Assembly (NCBI GenBank): GCA_944989445.1
Contig: CALYLW010001069.1
Coordinates: 770,282 to 834,281, forward strand
DNA from: Ampullaceana balthica
Lineage: Eukaryota > Mollusca > Gastropoda > Lymnaeidae
Reading direction: 5' to 3'
Length of the DNA stretch: 64,000 nt
Shown: piece by piece, positions 1 through 10,453 of the stretch
Layout: the number at the start of each line of letters is the position of its first letter
How positions within the stretch are numbered: the first letter of the stretch is position 1
Made by a program: the position numbers and the translations under genes
Notes under the pieces: generated by a model
The model's input: the letters and a program-made list of their open reading frames with translations, nothing else
Database searches by the model: none
Told to the model about the DNA's origin: nothing

Positions 1-245
1 ATTCAATTCACCCTTTAGCCGGTTGTGCAGTGTATAAGCGTTTCATAGTTTAATAATTTTAATTCAATTTGTATTTTGTATTTAATTTGTGCAAATATGT
101 TAATATACTTTATTCTGAAAATGTGTGAGACACAAGTAAACAAAACTTTGTCTTACATTATTGTAAATTACATTTTAAAAAGGTTTTTAATAAGAATGAA
201 AGCTTCATCATTTCTTTTTAAATTTTATATTAAAAAAACCTGTGA

Positions 246-392
246 AAAACTTAGTTTTTTTTTACTATACATCCTTTATTTATGAGACATAACTAAAATA
301 ATTTTCATTATAAAACGCACCGCATGACAATCCAAAAATCCAAAATGTTTGTTCTGTCTCATATATAAAGGATTTATAGTAATAAAAATACT
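246..392. repeat. Short fold-back copy of MITE family B
   Basis: Both ends carry the same terminal motif in opposite orientation: ACTATAcATCCTTTAT on the left and ATAAAGGATTTATAGT on the right. The interior matches the start of the longer family B copies (GAGACATAACTAAAATAATT, then the CCATCCAAAAAT-like segment). It appears to be a fold-back derivative in which both ends are the family's left end. No coding potential is seen. The rest of positions 1-740 holds only AT-rich sequence in which I recognise nothing. Confidence 0.5.
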
Positions 393-740
393 ACTACATT
401 CTGCCTGCTTAATTTCAGCTAGATTTGATCATGAGAAAATCTACATCGGAAAATGTAAAGAGATGGCGATGTGGTAGCCACTTTACTTAATTTGGTAATA
501 AATGATATGGCCAAATGATCATTTGAAGGAGCCAACATTTTTAATATTGTCTGAAAATTGTACTTATTTTTTCATCATCGACCTCTGATGGGCCAGTCTT
601 TTGACGTACTTTGAAGAACTAACCTTAAATCCTCTGAGTGAAACAAGTTGGAAAGCTGAATTGATTATATAAAGAATTGAGGTATCAGATCTGTCAAATA
701 TATGATGCATTGCTTACATTTTTCGAGAACAAAGATATGG

Positions 741-3235
741 ATCTTATCTTATCTTATCTGTTTACAGACGCTCCTTCTATACAGAAGATTATTGCGTCCT
801 ACGCTTATCTATGGTTTGTGTTTAGTCCTGCATTTTTATTAGAGATTTAAATGTTGATAAAGTGTTGGTTTTCCTGGATTCTTCAGGCAACCCATTCCAC
901 ACCCGAATTCCGGACGGGAAGAAGGAAAACTTGTATGTGTTTGTTCTTGCATACGGAATAAGAAAGGTGTTTTTATCCTTATGTCTATCTGAGGGTTGTA
1001 TTAAGTTATCTTTGTGTTGTATTTCTAAATTAGAATTAATTGCTTTATGTATGATTACTACTTTGCTCTTGGTTCTTCTATCCTCTAGTGTTTCAAGGTT
1101 TAATGATTTAACTAATGGTGTTATTCTTGTCAGTTTCGAATATTCTCCAGTAATGAATCTGGCAGCTCTTTTTTGAATTTGTTCTAGTTTATCAATGTTT
1201 TCTTTGGTGGATGGGTCCCATACAGAAGATGCATATTCTAGTACAGGTCTCACCAAAGTGAGGTAGCATTTTAGTTTTATATCTCTATTACATTTGTTAA
1301 AGTTTCTTTTTATAAAGCCTAAGGTTTTGTTTGATTTTTTAATAACTTCATTGACATGGGGATTCCATGATAGTTTCTCATTTATTAAGACTCCTAAGTA
1401 TTTTGCATCTTTAGTTTGGGTCAGTTCTTTTCCATGAATGTAATATTTTGAATTTATTTGTTTCTTTTTCTTTGTTACTCTTAACAGTTGACACTTTTCT
1501 GGGTGGAAAGACATACTCCAGTTAGTTTCCCATTTTATCAATTCATCTAAGTCTTTTTGTAAAATTTTGCTATCTTGTTCTGATTTAATTGTTCTATAGA
1601 TTATACAATCATCAGCAAATAACCTAACTTTTGTACCTGTTGAGATGTTTTTGGGTAAATCATTTATATAAATCAAAAAGAGTAAGGGACCTAGCACAGT
1701 TCCTTGTGGAACTCCTGAGTTAACCTTTATTGGTGCAGATTTAGATCCATTAACTATTACAGTTTGCTCCCTGCCCAAAAGGAAGTCTTGGATCCAGTGA
1801 TGTAAGGGAACCTGAGATTCCAAAGTAGTTAAGTATTTTTAAGTAAACTAAGGTGGTGAACTTTGTCAAATGGTTTTGAGAAGTCAAGTAATATTTTGTC
1901 TATTTGATCATTTTTGTCTAAGCCTTTTGATAATTCATCTATTAAACCTATTAATTGTGTTTCACATGATCTGTTTTTTTCTAAAGCCGTGTTGATGTGG
2001 ACATAGGGCATTATATTTGTCTAGGTGGCTAATTATTTTACTATATATTTTGTGTTCTAACAATTTACAGGTGATACTAGTAAGTGATACAGGTTTGTAA
2101 TTACCAGGGTCTGATTTATCACCTTTCTTAAAGAGTGGAGTTACGTTAGCTAATTTCCAATCCTGGGGCACTTTACCCTGGTTTAGAGAGGCTTGAAAAA
2201 GAACTACAATGATTGGGGACAGTTCATTGCTTAGTTCTTTTAATAACCTTGCAGGCAATTCATCTGGGCCAGTGGCTTTGTTTATTTTTAAGGTTTTTAG
2301 GAGTGAATGTATACCTATCTCGTCTACAGTTATGTTGTCTATTTCTTACATTTTATTTAAATTTATTAAAACTTCCTTGTCGCCCGAGGCAGAGAATGAT
2401 GATGCAAAGTATGTGTTAAGGATATTAGCTTTAGTCTCATTATCATTATAGGTTTTATCATTTGAGCCTTTTAGTGTGGCTATTCCTGTAGGTTCCATTT
2501 TTTTAGATTTGATAAAGAACCATAAGTTTTTATTGTTATCTTTAGAAATTAAATGGTTTATATATTCATTTTGGAGGTTTCGACTAAGTTTTTGTGTCAA
2601 GTGTTTAATCTTTAAGTACTTTTTGTGTATCCTTTTTGAATTGGTAGCCTTAAATTTCTTAAATAAGTTCTCTTTTTTTTTGCCTAGCTTTTTTAATTTA
2701 AAATTGAACCAGCATTTGTTAATTTTATTTGATGTTAATTTTGTTGGAACATTCTCATCCATAATATTTTTTAGATTTGTTTTTATATCTTTCCAAATTT
2801 CTTCTACAGGGCTATTTGTATTAAATTTAAATAGGAAATTTTGTTGAAAGTTAGCCGCTGATTGGTGTAGTTTTATGGAATTACATTTATTCCAAAGATA
2901 TATTATTCTTCTAGGTATCTTATTAATTTTAGTTTCTATTGTATTGGTAACCTTAACAATAACATGGTCAGACAGTCCAGGAATTATTTTATAGTCTAAC
3001 ACTAGTCCTGGTCTATTTGTTAGGAATAAATCTAGTGTTGTATGTTTCCTTTTTGTTTTTTTTTACTATTTGTTCTAGGTTTAAGTTGTTTATAGTGTTT
3101 ATAAAGTGTTCGTTAATATCTTTATTTGTTTGATGGTTATCCGTTGTATAGTTTTTTCCAATTTGAGATGAAATAGCAATGGTGTGTTCTCTATAGGAAA
3201 ACGATTTAGTGCCCTTGGAAGTTTTGAAATTCATA
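741..3235 (-). pseudogene. CR1/Jockey-type non-LTR retrotransposon (LINE), 5'-truncated, broken
   Basis: Read on the minus strand, this is the C-terminal endonuclease part followed by the reverse transcriptase of a non-LTR retrotransposon, which would copy its RNA into DNA at a nicked target. From right to left: endonuclease tail with a PGLSDH motif near 2,950-3,000; a basic linker; RT fingers around 1,962-2,258 (LFKKGDKSDPGNYKPVSLTS, QHGFRKK); motif A LLDFSKPFDKV near 1,850-1,900; motif B SGVPQGTVLGPLLF and catalytic FADD in the 333-residue stretch 822-1823; then the usual thumb and C-terminal region ending SLIKMQD. The reading frame is broken near 1,826, 1,960-2,010, 2,345 and 3,005, so it is dead. 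The 3' end is a short TTATC run at about 746-760, the complement of a (GATAA)n tail, as in the copy at 19.6-20.2 kb. The N-terminal endonuclease is missing, as expected of 5' truncation. Family and function are clear; the clade name is less sure. Confidence 0.9.
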
Positions 3236-3540
3236 ACAAAACTGAATTATGGCCATACATGAGCATTGCTTTAAGAATCGTACTAACTCTTCCAATAAGT
3301 GTTGCATTCTGGGAACGTAGTTTTTCAAAACTAAAACTTATCAATAACTATTTGAAAACAACAACATCCCAAACAAGTTGGTCAGACCTTGCTATATTAG
3401 TAATTGAGTATGAACTTAGCAACAACTATTAGATGGTTATAAATTGATAAAGGAATCCTCTGAACTGAATCATCGAGATATTGAAGTATATTATAATAGA
3501 ATACGGAATTGGTTTAAACAATGTGCCTTGATCGTATTTT
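3236..3540 (+). pseudogene. hAT transposase C-terminal dimerisation fragment (TTF/ZMYM1-like type)
   Basis: The translated stretch contains YMSIALRIVLTLPISVAFWE followed by RSFSKLKLINNYLKTTTSQ and LAILVIEYEL. This matches the hAT C-terminal dimerisation region of the TTF-zinc-finger/ZMYM1-like transposases, in which the pattern is lRilLTlPvsva.gERSFSKLKLIK.ylRstm.q.RL..LailsiE. A stop follows at about 3,430, and residual similarity may continue to about 3,540 with further stops. Nothing upstream of the dimerisation region is present because the minus-strand LINE abuts it. I see no terminal repeats. Domain identity is firm; the element's boundaries are not. Confidence 0.75.
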
Positions 3541-3889
3541 TTAATGTTATCTTTGAGGTAGAGTTTAGGATGTTTAAAAGGTAATTATTTTACATGGCTG
3601 AAGCAAAATCCGTAAGCGTTTCATTTTTTTTCTTTAAATTATCTTTTTCTTTGCAAATACTTTGTTTTCAAAACAAAAAACAAAAATTTGTCATTCGTTA
3701 CAATAGCGCCGAAAATAATATGGTTTGGTTACATGTTTACTTTTAGCCATACCGCAAATTATAGGACGTTGTACTAGATTTCAGAAAACTAAAGCTGCTA
3801 TATTTACATTCAGATATAGTTATTTGAAAACGCTGAGTAAATTTGCCTTAAATTAATATTACAATTATTAAATTAAGAAATTAGTTAAA

Positions 3890-5105
3890 TTGATTAAAAT
3901 CATGGATAAATTTCCAATAAAGAAAACAACCGAACATTTAGACAACAATGATGTTTCATCAGATTCATTATCACAATCTATGTTTGAATCAAATGCCGTT
4001 CCGGAGAAAAAAAAAGTACGAATTGCCATACGACGGTCTGATGAAGACTATTGGCGCCGCGCTTTGGGTATATGAGTCATATCATAGTGTGTAATATGTC
4101 CGCAAATTCTTGCAAATGAAGCGATGAAACTTGCAAAACTCCGAAGACATCTTAAAACTAATTATAATGTATGCTCGGAGAGACCAATGGACTAATGTCT
4201 GGGTTGGGAGGGGGGGGATTCACTTGATAGTCGGAAGTCTTGCATACGACAAGCAAACAAATTCAATGAAAATGAATTTAAGAGCATCATTTTTGGTGCT
4301 TATACGAGTTGCAAAGTTCAAAAAAACTTGTTTATCTAGGGGGGAAAGTTTAAACAGACTGTTTGAATTACGTGATGCTGTGAGAGAGTTTCTTGGAGGG
4401 AAAAACAAATCAAAGCTTGTTAATTATTTGAACGATAGTTCATGGCTTGCTGTTCTGGCTTACTTGGCTGATATTTTTGAAGAACTGAATCAACCTAATT
4501 CCTCTTTGCAAGGAAAGCAGACACATTTAATTACTCTCAGTGATAAAGTGTCTGCTTATACAAAAAAGCTGGATCTTTGGAAAACAATAGTATTTCAGGG
4601 TGACTTTGATATATTTTATCAATTGTACGAATTAACCGATAAACCAGAAAATGCTGTAAAAAAGCAACATATGTTGATAAATTTGATTTCTGACCATTTT
4701 CAATCACCGCAGGATCAATGTAACTTCTAGTTTCGTGATTTGAATATTCAGAGTTTTACGTCTGTTTCCAGTCCGTTTTTTTGGGTACACTTACTCATTA
4801 AATTTACCAACATCTAATTTAAACCAATTCATTGAAACTGACCACCGATACTACTTTGAATATGTTGCATCAGAAAGTGAGCTTGATGAAGTTTTGGATA
4901 CAAGCTTCACATGAATACTCCGAACTGTCTCAGAAATGCTTTTAAAATACATTTACCCTCTGCAACATCATATCTTTGTGATTGTGGATTTTCTGCATTG
5001 TTACATTCAAAATAAATCATGATGAACTACGATGGAGTTTTTCAAGTATAACACCTTGTTTGGATGTGCCGTGCTCAGTGTGCAGCTCAAGGCTGCACTA
5101 AATAA
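3890..5105 (+). pseudogene. hAT transposase pseudogene (ZBED/SCAND3-like type), internally deleted
   Basis: Pieces of one transposase lie in order on the plus strand. 3,890-4,075 gives an N-terminus starting MDKFPIKK and ending DEDYWRRALGI. In another frame, about 4,095-4,160 reads ILANEAMKLAKLRRHLKTNY, a BED-finger-like HLxTxH segment. 4,131-4,730 contains the late catalytic region: LNRLFELRDAVREFL, SWLAVLAYLADIFEELNQ, NSSLQGKQTHLITLSDKV. About 4,735-5,105 carries a frame-shifted C-terminus with LPSATSYLCDCGFSALLHSK, the hAT dimerisation signature. The middle of the catalytic domain is missing and there are stops and frameshifts, so it is inactive. It differs from the TTF-type fragment just upstream, so at least two hAT lineages sit side by side. 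Terminal inverted repeats were not found. Confidence 0.85.
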
Positions 5106-5384
5106 ACTAATATAGCATTCTTACTATAATACTAACTACTGTTTATGACTTTAATTTTTTTTTATAGTAAGCAATAAGAAATGAAATTTTATCATAAGTT
5201 AAAACTAGTACAAATGACATCTATTCGTTACACACAAACAAATCGATTACAATCCGTTTCCAAGCAATATTGTTTTTGGAGCACGCAAATCGTAGCATTT
5301 TAGTATAGTTTTACTAACTAACATGTATACTAGTAACAAGTGATATACAACGTATAATTATACATACATTTCCAGCACGGCAGT

Positions 5385-5467
5385 AGCACAATTTTCAGTA
5401 GTGGTCCGCGGCTAAGACACATATTTTTCAAGTGGTCCTTGAATCTCAAAAGGTTGAGAACCCACTG
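5385..5467. mobile_element. Terminal fragment of a hAT-type MITE
   Basis: The segment contains GTGGTCCGCGGC and ends GGTTGAGAACCCACTG, the inverse of the widespread hAT-type terminus CAGTGGTTCTCAACC. The opposite terminus and a TSD were not found, so only an end is called. The overlapping open frames here are not credible genes. Confidence 0.45.
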
Positions 5468-6007
5468 GACTAGACAACCTCGGCTGACATGTGGAGTGGC
5501 GACTGTCTCCGTCATTGGCAGGGGCGTAGTCCTGTAACGGCAATGTTGCTGTATGGGCGTGCTGGACGGGTGTCCGGTGATCACGTTGTTGGGTCCGTAC
5601 TGTCAACGGATGTGTACCACTGTTAGTGGGATGTCTATTGCCAGCGTACCAGGAACCAGGCTATGAATAAAACATAAAACTTGGGGAATTCTCCATTATA
5701 CACGCTTTTACTTTTGTCCTCCTTTCAATAACGAACTTATTCACACGAGGCGTCGAAAGGAGACAATAAGATGGCGTAAATGTAAATTAATATTTAGTCC
5801 GCACTACCCCTGGTTCGGGACTATTGGGCAAGCACATGTGGGTTCGGGAAACAATATCACAAATGAAAATTTAGCACACACATTGACATCACCATCTATC
5901 GATTGGAGAGTTCGAGTGTAGACACATAAGTAAACGTGTGACATTTAATAGATAGCACACGTGGCCCCACGCCGCGAGATTAAGCACGTAGGGTGAAAAA
6001 CAATCCC
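5468..6007. other. Unrecognised GC-richer interval up to the assembly gap
   Basis: This interval is visibly richer in G and C than its surroundings, with runs such as GGGTCCGTACTGTCAACGG and two GGTTCGGGA motifs about 33 bp apart. It might be part of an LTR element or another decayed repeat, but I see no terminal repeats, primer-binding site or coding similarity. No function is assigned. Confidence 0.3.
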
Positions 6008-6211
6008 NNNNNNNNNNNNNNNNNNNNNNNNNNNNNNNNNNNNNNNNNNNNNNNNNNNNNNNNNNNNNNNNNNNNNNNNNNNNNNNNNNNNNNNNNNNNN
6101 NNNNNNNNNNNNNNNNNNNNNNNNNNNNNNNNNNNNNNNNNNNNNNNNNNNNNNNNNNNNNNNNNNNNNNNNNNNNNNNNNNNNNNNNNNNNNNNNNNNN
6201 NNNNNNNNNNN
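6008..6211. other. Assembly gap (204 N)
   Basis: A run of N. Any open frame crossing it is an artefact. Confidence 0.99.
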
Positions 6212-6329
6212 GAAAAAGAGACAAAACATCAGTGTGCTCTGAATTTTATACCATTGTTTAGCCTTCATTTGATTGACTGAGTAGTTCCTTTCTTTTAAAC
6301 TCCGTTTTAATCATTTGAATGTACCAGAG

Positions 6330-6452
6330 CCAAAAGCGAACTAATGACTAGTTCATCTCGCACGACACGTGGTTGTAACGGGGAAGGGGGCCAGTATAAG
6401 GCATCGATTATCCCCCTTGATTTCATGCGACGAGTGGAAGGGACGGGTCTGG
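6330..6452 (+). repeat. Repeat G, copy 1 (target of a hAT insertion)
   Basis: About 120 bp beginning near CTAATGACTAGTTC and containing GGGGGCCAGTATAAGGCATC and CATGCGACGAGTGGAAGG. It matches 10,325-10,453 closely, and both copies run into a CAGTGGCGTAGCGAGAG hAT end at the same base. A partial third copy starts at 13,257. Confidence 0.75.
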
Positions 6453-6770
6453 TCAGTGGCGTAGCGAGAGGGGGGCAAGGGGAGCAAATGCCCCGGCGGC
6501 ACTGAAAACTACATAATGAATCTAAAGAATTCTGATACCAATGCTAATGAACTTAAAACAAGACTATACCGACAGGTTTGATAAATACTTTCTAGTTCAG
6601 TTCATTTCCCTCATAAGAAGATTCTTGTTAAAGATCAAACGTACTTAGTTAACCATAGTCTCATTTTGCTCAATGTAAACTTCTGCATGGTTGTCATCGT
6701 CTTATAAAATAGCTAATATGTCATGCATAGTCAGGGATCTCAATATTAAACAAAAAATGAACTTGGAACA
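6453..6770 (+). mobile_element. Truncated hAT element, CAGTGGCGTAGC family
   Basis: It begins CAGTGGCGTAGCGAGAG like the element at 10,454. After the first roughly 55 bp it jumps to sequence equivalent to about 11,070 of that element (ACTACATAATGAAT, AATGCTAATGAACTTAAAAC), so an internal deletion is evident. Similarity fades near 6,770 and no right terminus or TSD is seen. Confidence 0.65.
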
Positions 6771-8490
6771 TGCTAGAAATTCGATATTCATAAAGTATGT
6801 GTACACAGAAAAAAGTCACTGCATTAGCTCAGCGTGCCATATATAACACATCAAATTTAAGTGACAGTAAACTAGAAATGTCAGTTTATTCTTTGTTCAA
6901 CATAAGCTGTTACCAACAGAAAAAAAAATACACGAAAAGAATGTGTAAACTAAACTTTCTTATAATGGAAGCCATTGTTTTGTGTTGTTTTTTGGCAGAG
7001 AACAACGACAATTCTTTTCAAGGTGACAGTAGAGCACAGACTGTTAAATTTCCGGGGCTGTATTCATATGAACATGTTGTAGGCTTAGTGTGCATCCAAT
7101 ACCATAGTTTAGACTTGTGATTGGTGAACAGGGGTAAATGACCCCATTTTGGGTAACAAGGGAGTTAATGGAAGTAAAGCAGACTCATAGGGGACATATA
7201 AAATCGCCTAGATGTATTCAAATATGTCATGTTTAAGAGTACGCTTGGAATATAAGTCACTATTCAACCGGTTCCTTCCAGAAAACTGATTTTAAAATTC
7301 ATTATCTATGAATATTGCTTATCTACTTACTATAGAAAGACAGCAAACTCTTCTACACTTTCATTTGTATTGAAACGAATGACAATGATCGTAATCCACC
7401 ACGCGTAATCTGTATCAATATCCTCTCTATGTGGCATTTAAAATTAATGCCTTAAGCTGATCTAACATGTGTATACAAGTTAACATGAAGGCAATGTAAT
7501 ACTATATTATTTCATCAAATGTGCTCATTAAGTCGTACTTTCTTTTAATACAAAGGTTTTTTCGTTCGAAACAAAGAGGCCATGTTGATTAGCGCTCCTA
7601 TCGAATCTCGAGGAATTGCAATGTCAAGGAACTGATATATTCAATAAAGTTAATATATTCCTTGATAAGTTTTATTTAAAATGATAAGACTGTCTTGTTG
7701 TTTCTGTATATGGAGCCCATTGTAGTAAGACATACCACTGTTTCGGAGACTATAACAAGACAAGTCACAAAGGGGCTAACAAAACAACACAACACCTTAG
7801 ACAAAGATAGTTTAATGACAGTTCTCACACAGCAAGCAGGGGGCGGGGAAAACATGGGGTTCAAATTGCAGGGTTCTTTTGTTTATAAATACAAACAACA
7901 AAGGAATTCATCATATTTTTACATTAAAAGACAGATTCACCCAAACAACGTTACGACATCTCTTTTTGCCCATTTAGTTTATCGGAACCCCTAGGAAACA
8001 TGTACCATATAGCACTAGGGACATACCCATGACTAGACGACACAGACGATTGTTAATATGTAAATATATATATGTATCTATTTACAAATGTTGAAATATA
8101 ATTTATATGATTTGTAATTAGATTAAATTTACACAAAAGAATTCATGATATATATCTATGTACAACTTTTAAATATAATTTATATGATTCGTACTTAAAT
8201 TAAATGTACATAATTTATAGGACTTGTACTAAAATATGACTTGTACATAAATAAAATTGTTTGAAACGGAGAATATTTTATCCTAAAATTAACAGTAAAA
8301 TTGGATGTGTTTTGTTTTACCTTGTGTTGTAACTTTAAATTAGATTCGAAAAAAAGAACCAATACCATTTGCAAAATGAAATCAATGAAATAGAAATACC
8401 TTGAGAACCATTCAATAATTAAATACAATTTAAACTAAATAGAAAATAATAAATAGTAAAATGATATATTTTAAAGAAAAGGAAAATATT
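6771..8490. other. No recognised gene
   Basis: AT-rich sequence with only short open frames and no protein similarity that I recognise. Around 7,050-7,130 a segment (GGGGCTGTATTCATATGAAC and following) resembles 42,785-42,910, so it is a dispersed repeat fragment. Around 8,055-8,250 there are diverged near-repeats built on ATTTATATGATTxGTA. Confidence 0.4.
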
Positions 8491-8496
8491 GTAATC

Positions 8497-8768
8497 ATTT
8501 AAATACTTAATCAATTACACGGTTATCACCCCTTAAGCTCCAAATATACCACACCACAAGAACACCCATGTCACGGGCGCCCCATCCCCGAATAATCATG
8601 TCGTATAACAACATGACACTCATAAAAAGAGACATCATTATACTAATTTGGATAATTAATAGGTTTCAATTACTTAATTGACATAATTCAGTACACTAAT
8701 TACATAATTAACGCGTATTATTAACATAAACAATTACCGCGCGCGCGCTGCGGTAAGCTCAAAGGTTA
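8497..8768 (+). repeat. Repeat D, copy 1
   Basis: About 270 bp, closely similar to 13,657-13,945, sharing CCCCTTAAGCTCC, ACCACAAGAACACCCATGTC, CATGTCGTATAACAACATGA and an AT-rich right part. This copy is split at its right end by the hAT element starting at 8,777. The other copy is uninterrupted and serves as the empty site. Confidence 0.8.
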
Positions 8769-8776
8769 CCTATGAC

Positions 8777-10310
8777 CAGTAGCGTAACGAGAGTAGGGCA
8801 AGGGAGGCAAATGCTCAGGGCGGCTCTTTGTTAGGGGCGGTAAATTTATAGTCATAAATTAGCTTGAAAGAACAAAAAATAAGAGAAAGCGGGAGCTCTT
8901 TTATCAGAAATAAAATAAAATCCAAATAAGAAATTGATAAAAGAACTATCCTCCTAACACATGTAAACGTTTCAGCTGCTAAAACTTTAAACTCTATATT
9001 GGAAATAAATTCTTCGATGCTTATGCAATCATCTGAAATACTGAGAGGCATGAGTTGTATGAGAACGTAACACTAAAATGCAGGTGATTTGTTTTGAATC
9101 TTCAAATGTGACAGCTGCCCCTGTTGTAAAAGCAACAATTACTGTACCCTGTCAATTTTAAACAAGAGCCAATCAAAAGCTAATGCTAGGGTTGGCACTT
9201 TGTTGGGGGTGGCAAATTACTCGTTGTTAAAAAGTTTCTAAAAAAAAGCAAAAAAATCATCTTTCGGGTACTAGATACCATATATTTATTCAATTGCATT
9301 CGAAAGCTCTCCATATATTTCACATAAGGTTCAACACGAATATCTGCGATGTGAAAAGATTGAAAATCAGAGAGAAGCTGAGATGCTACAAGGAAATCTT
9401 TTTATTTTTTTGATTATTTTTTTGTGTGGAAAACACGTACTCTGTGGAACCATGTATTTTATGAAATCAATAATGCCCGAAATTATTAATAAACATTTAG
9501 TGCTAATAAAATGCTTTTCAGAGGTTACTCACAGATAACTGAATGAATACTTACAGGTAGCTTTGAATTATTCTACAATTTTATCTGGAGATCTTATAAT
9601 TGTATGTGAATCTTCCAGTCAAAATATGACAGAGCAACTTTTGGTGATCAAAGTGAATATGTAGTCGTGTTATGGAAAAAAAAACAGTTGACGGAAAAGT
9701 TGTATTCTTGATATGATGAGGATACTATAGAAATTCGTGAGAGGCTTTGGCAGTTCCAGAATTCGTGAAACAGACAGATATGAAACCAGCTAATCGACAC
9801 AGCTTACAGTTTGCCTTTAAATTAGAGTATTAACATAACACATGACATTGTCCAGCTTGGATTATTTGCTCTCGCGGGGAAAAAATTAATTAATGAATTT
9901 AAGTCAAGTTTATAAAGATATTTTAGCTCGAAGTTACCCTGCCTAATATTAATAATGGGTATTCTTTACAAATGTCAAAGTAATTCCAGTTGCGAGTGAA
10001 GCTTGTCTAAAATTAAGTCAATTATAAATTTATAATGATCAACAATGCTATTTTGGCCATCGAGCATGACATGGTTGACAATATTGATACATAAAGATTG
10101 TGCCATGAGGAAAAATGGTAAACGTTTATTTAAATAAATAAATGAAAGCACTTCTATTTAAATGTAACATAAAAAAGTAGGGTCCATATTTTTAATTCTT
10201 AATTTTTAAAAATCATCTTTATTTTTTATAGTATCAACATATTTTTCCAGGGGGGGGGGTGGCAGATCTGAGTTCTGCCCCGGGCGGAACATACCCACAC
10301 TACGCCGCTG
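8777..10310 (+). mobile_element. hAT element, 1,534 bp, with near-perfect 8-bp TSD
   Basis: The left end reads CAGTAGCGTAACGAGAG and the right end ACACTACGCCGCTG, an imperfect inverted pair of the CAGTGGCGTAG...CTACGCCACTG type. The flanks are CCTATGAC (8,769-8,776) and CCTATGAA (10,311-10,318), 7 of 8 identical. The related repeat D copy at 13.65-13.95 kb has the uninterrupted site CACCTATGACGTCATTTGGG, confirming the insertion point. The interior shares segments with the element at 10,454 (for example CTTTCGGGTACTAGATACC with 11,975-11,995), including decayed transposase sequence. No intact frame remains. The 8-bp TSD and end sequence support hAT. Confidence 0.85.
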
Positions 10311-10318
10311 CCTATGAA

Positions 10319-10453
10319 GTCATGGGGTGGCCTAAAGCTAACTAATAACTAGTTCCGCTCGCACGGCACGTGGTTTAAAGGGAAGGGGGCCAGTATAAGG
10401 CATCACTTAATCACCCTTGATTTCATGCGACGAGTGGAAGGGAAGGGGCTGGT
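10319..10453 (+). repeat. Repeat G, copy 2
   Basis: It matches 6,330-6,452, with ACTAGTTCCGCTCGCACGGC and GAGTGGAAGGGAAGGGGCTGGT. Its last 8 bp, GGGCTGGT, form the TSD of the hAT at 10,454. Repetition of GGCTGGTATAAGGCAT at 13,257 suggests the ancestral target was itself a short tandem repeat. Confidence 0.7.

Noticed and set aside
862..1176. Plus-strand frames over 862-1,176 and minus-strand frame over 19,767-20,078
   Set aside because: They are antisense shadows of the LINE reverse transcriptase; they recur only because the two LINE copies are near identical.
5330..5606. Overlapping 84- and 64-codon minus-strand frames
   Set aside because: They are partly inside a hAT MITE end and have no recognisable similarity; GC-richer sequence makes chance frames longer.
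5889..6280. Open frames across the N run
   Set aside because: They exist only because N cannot encode a stop.
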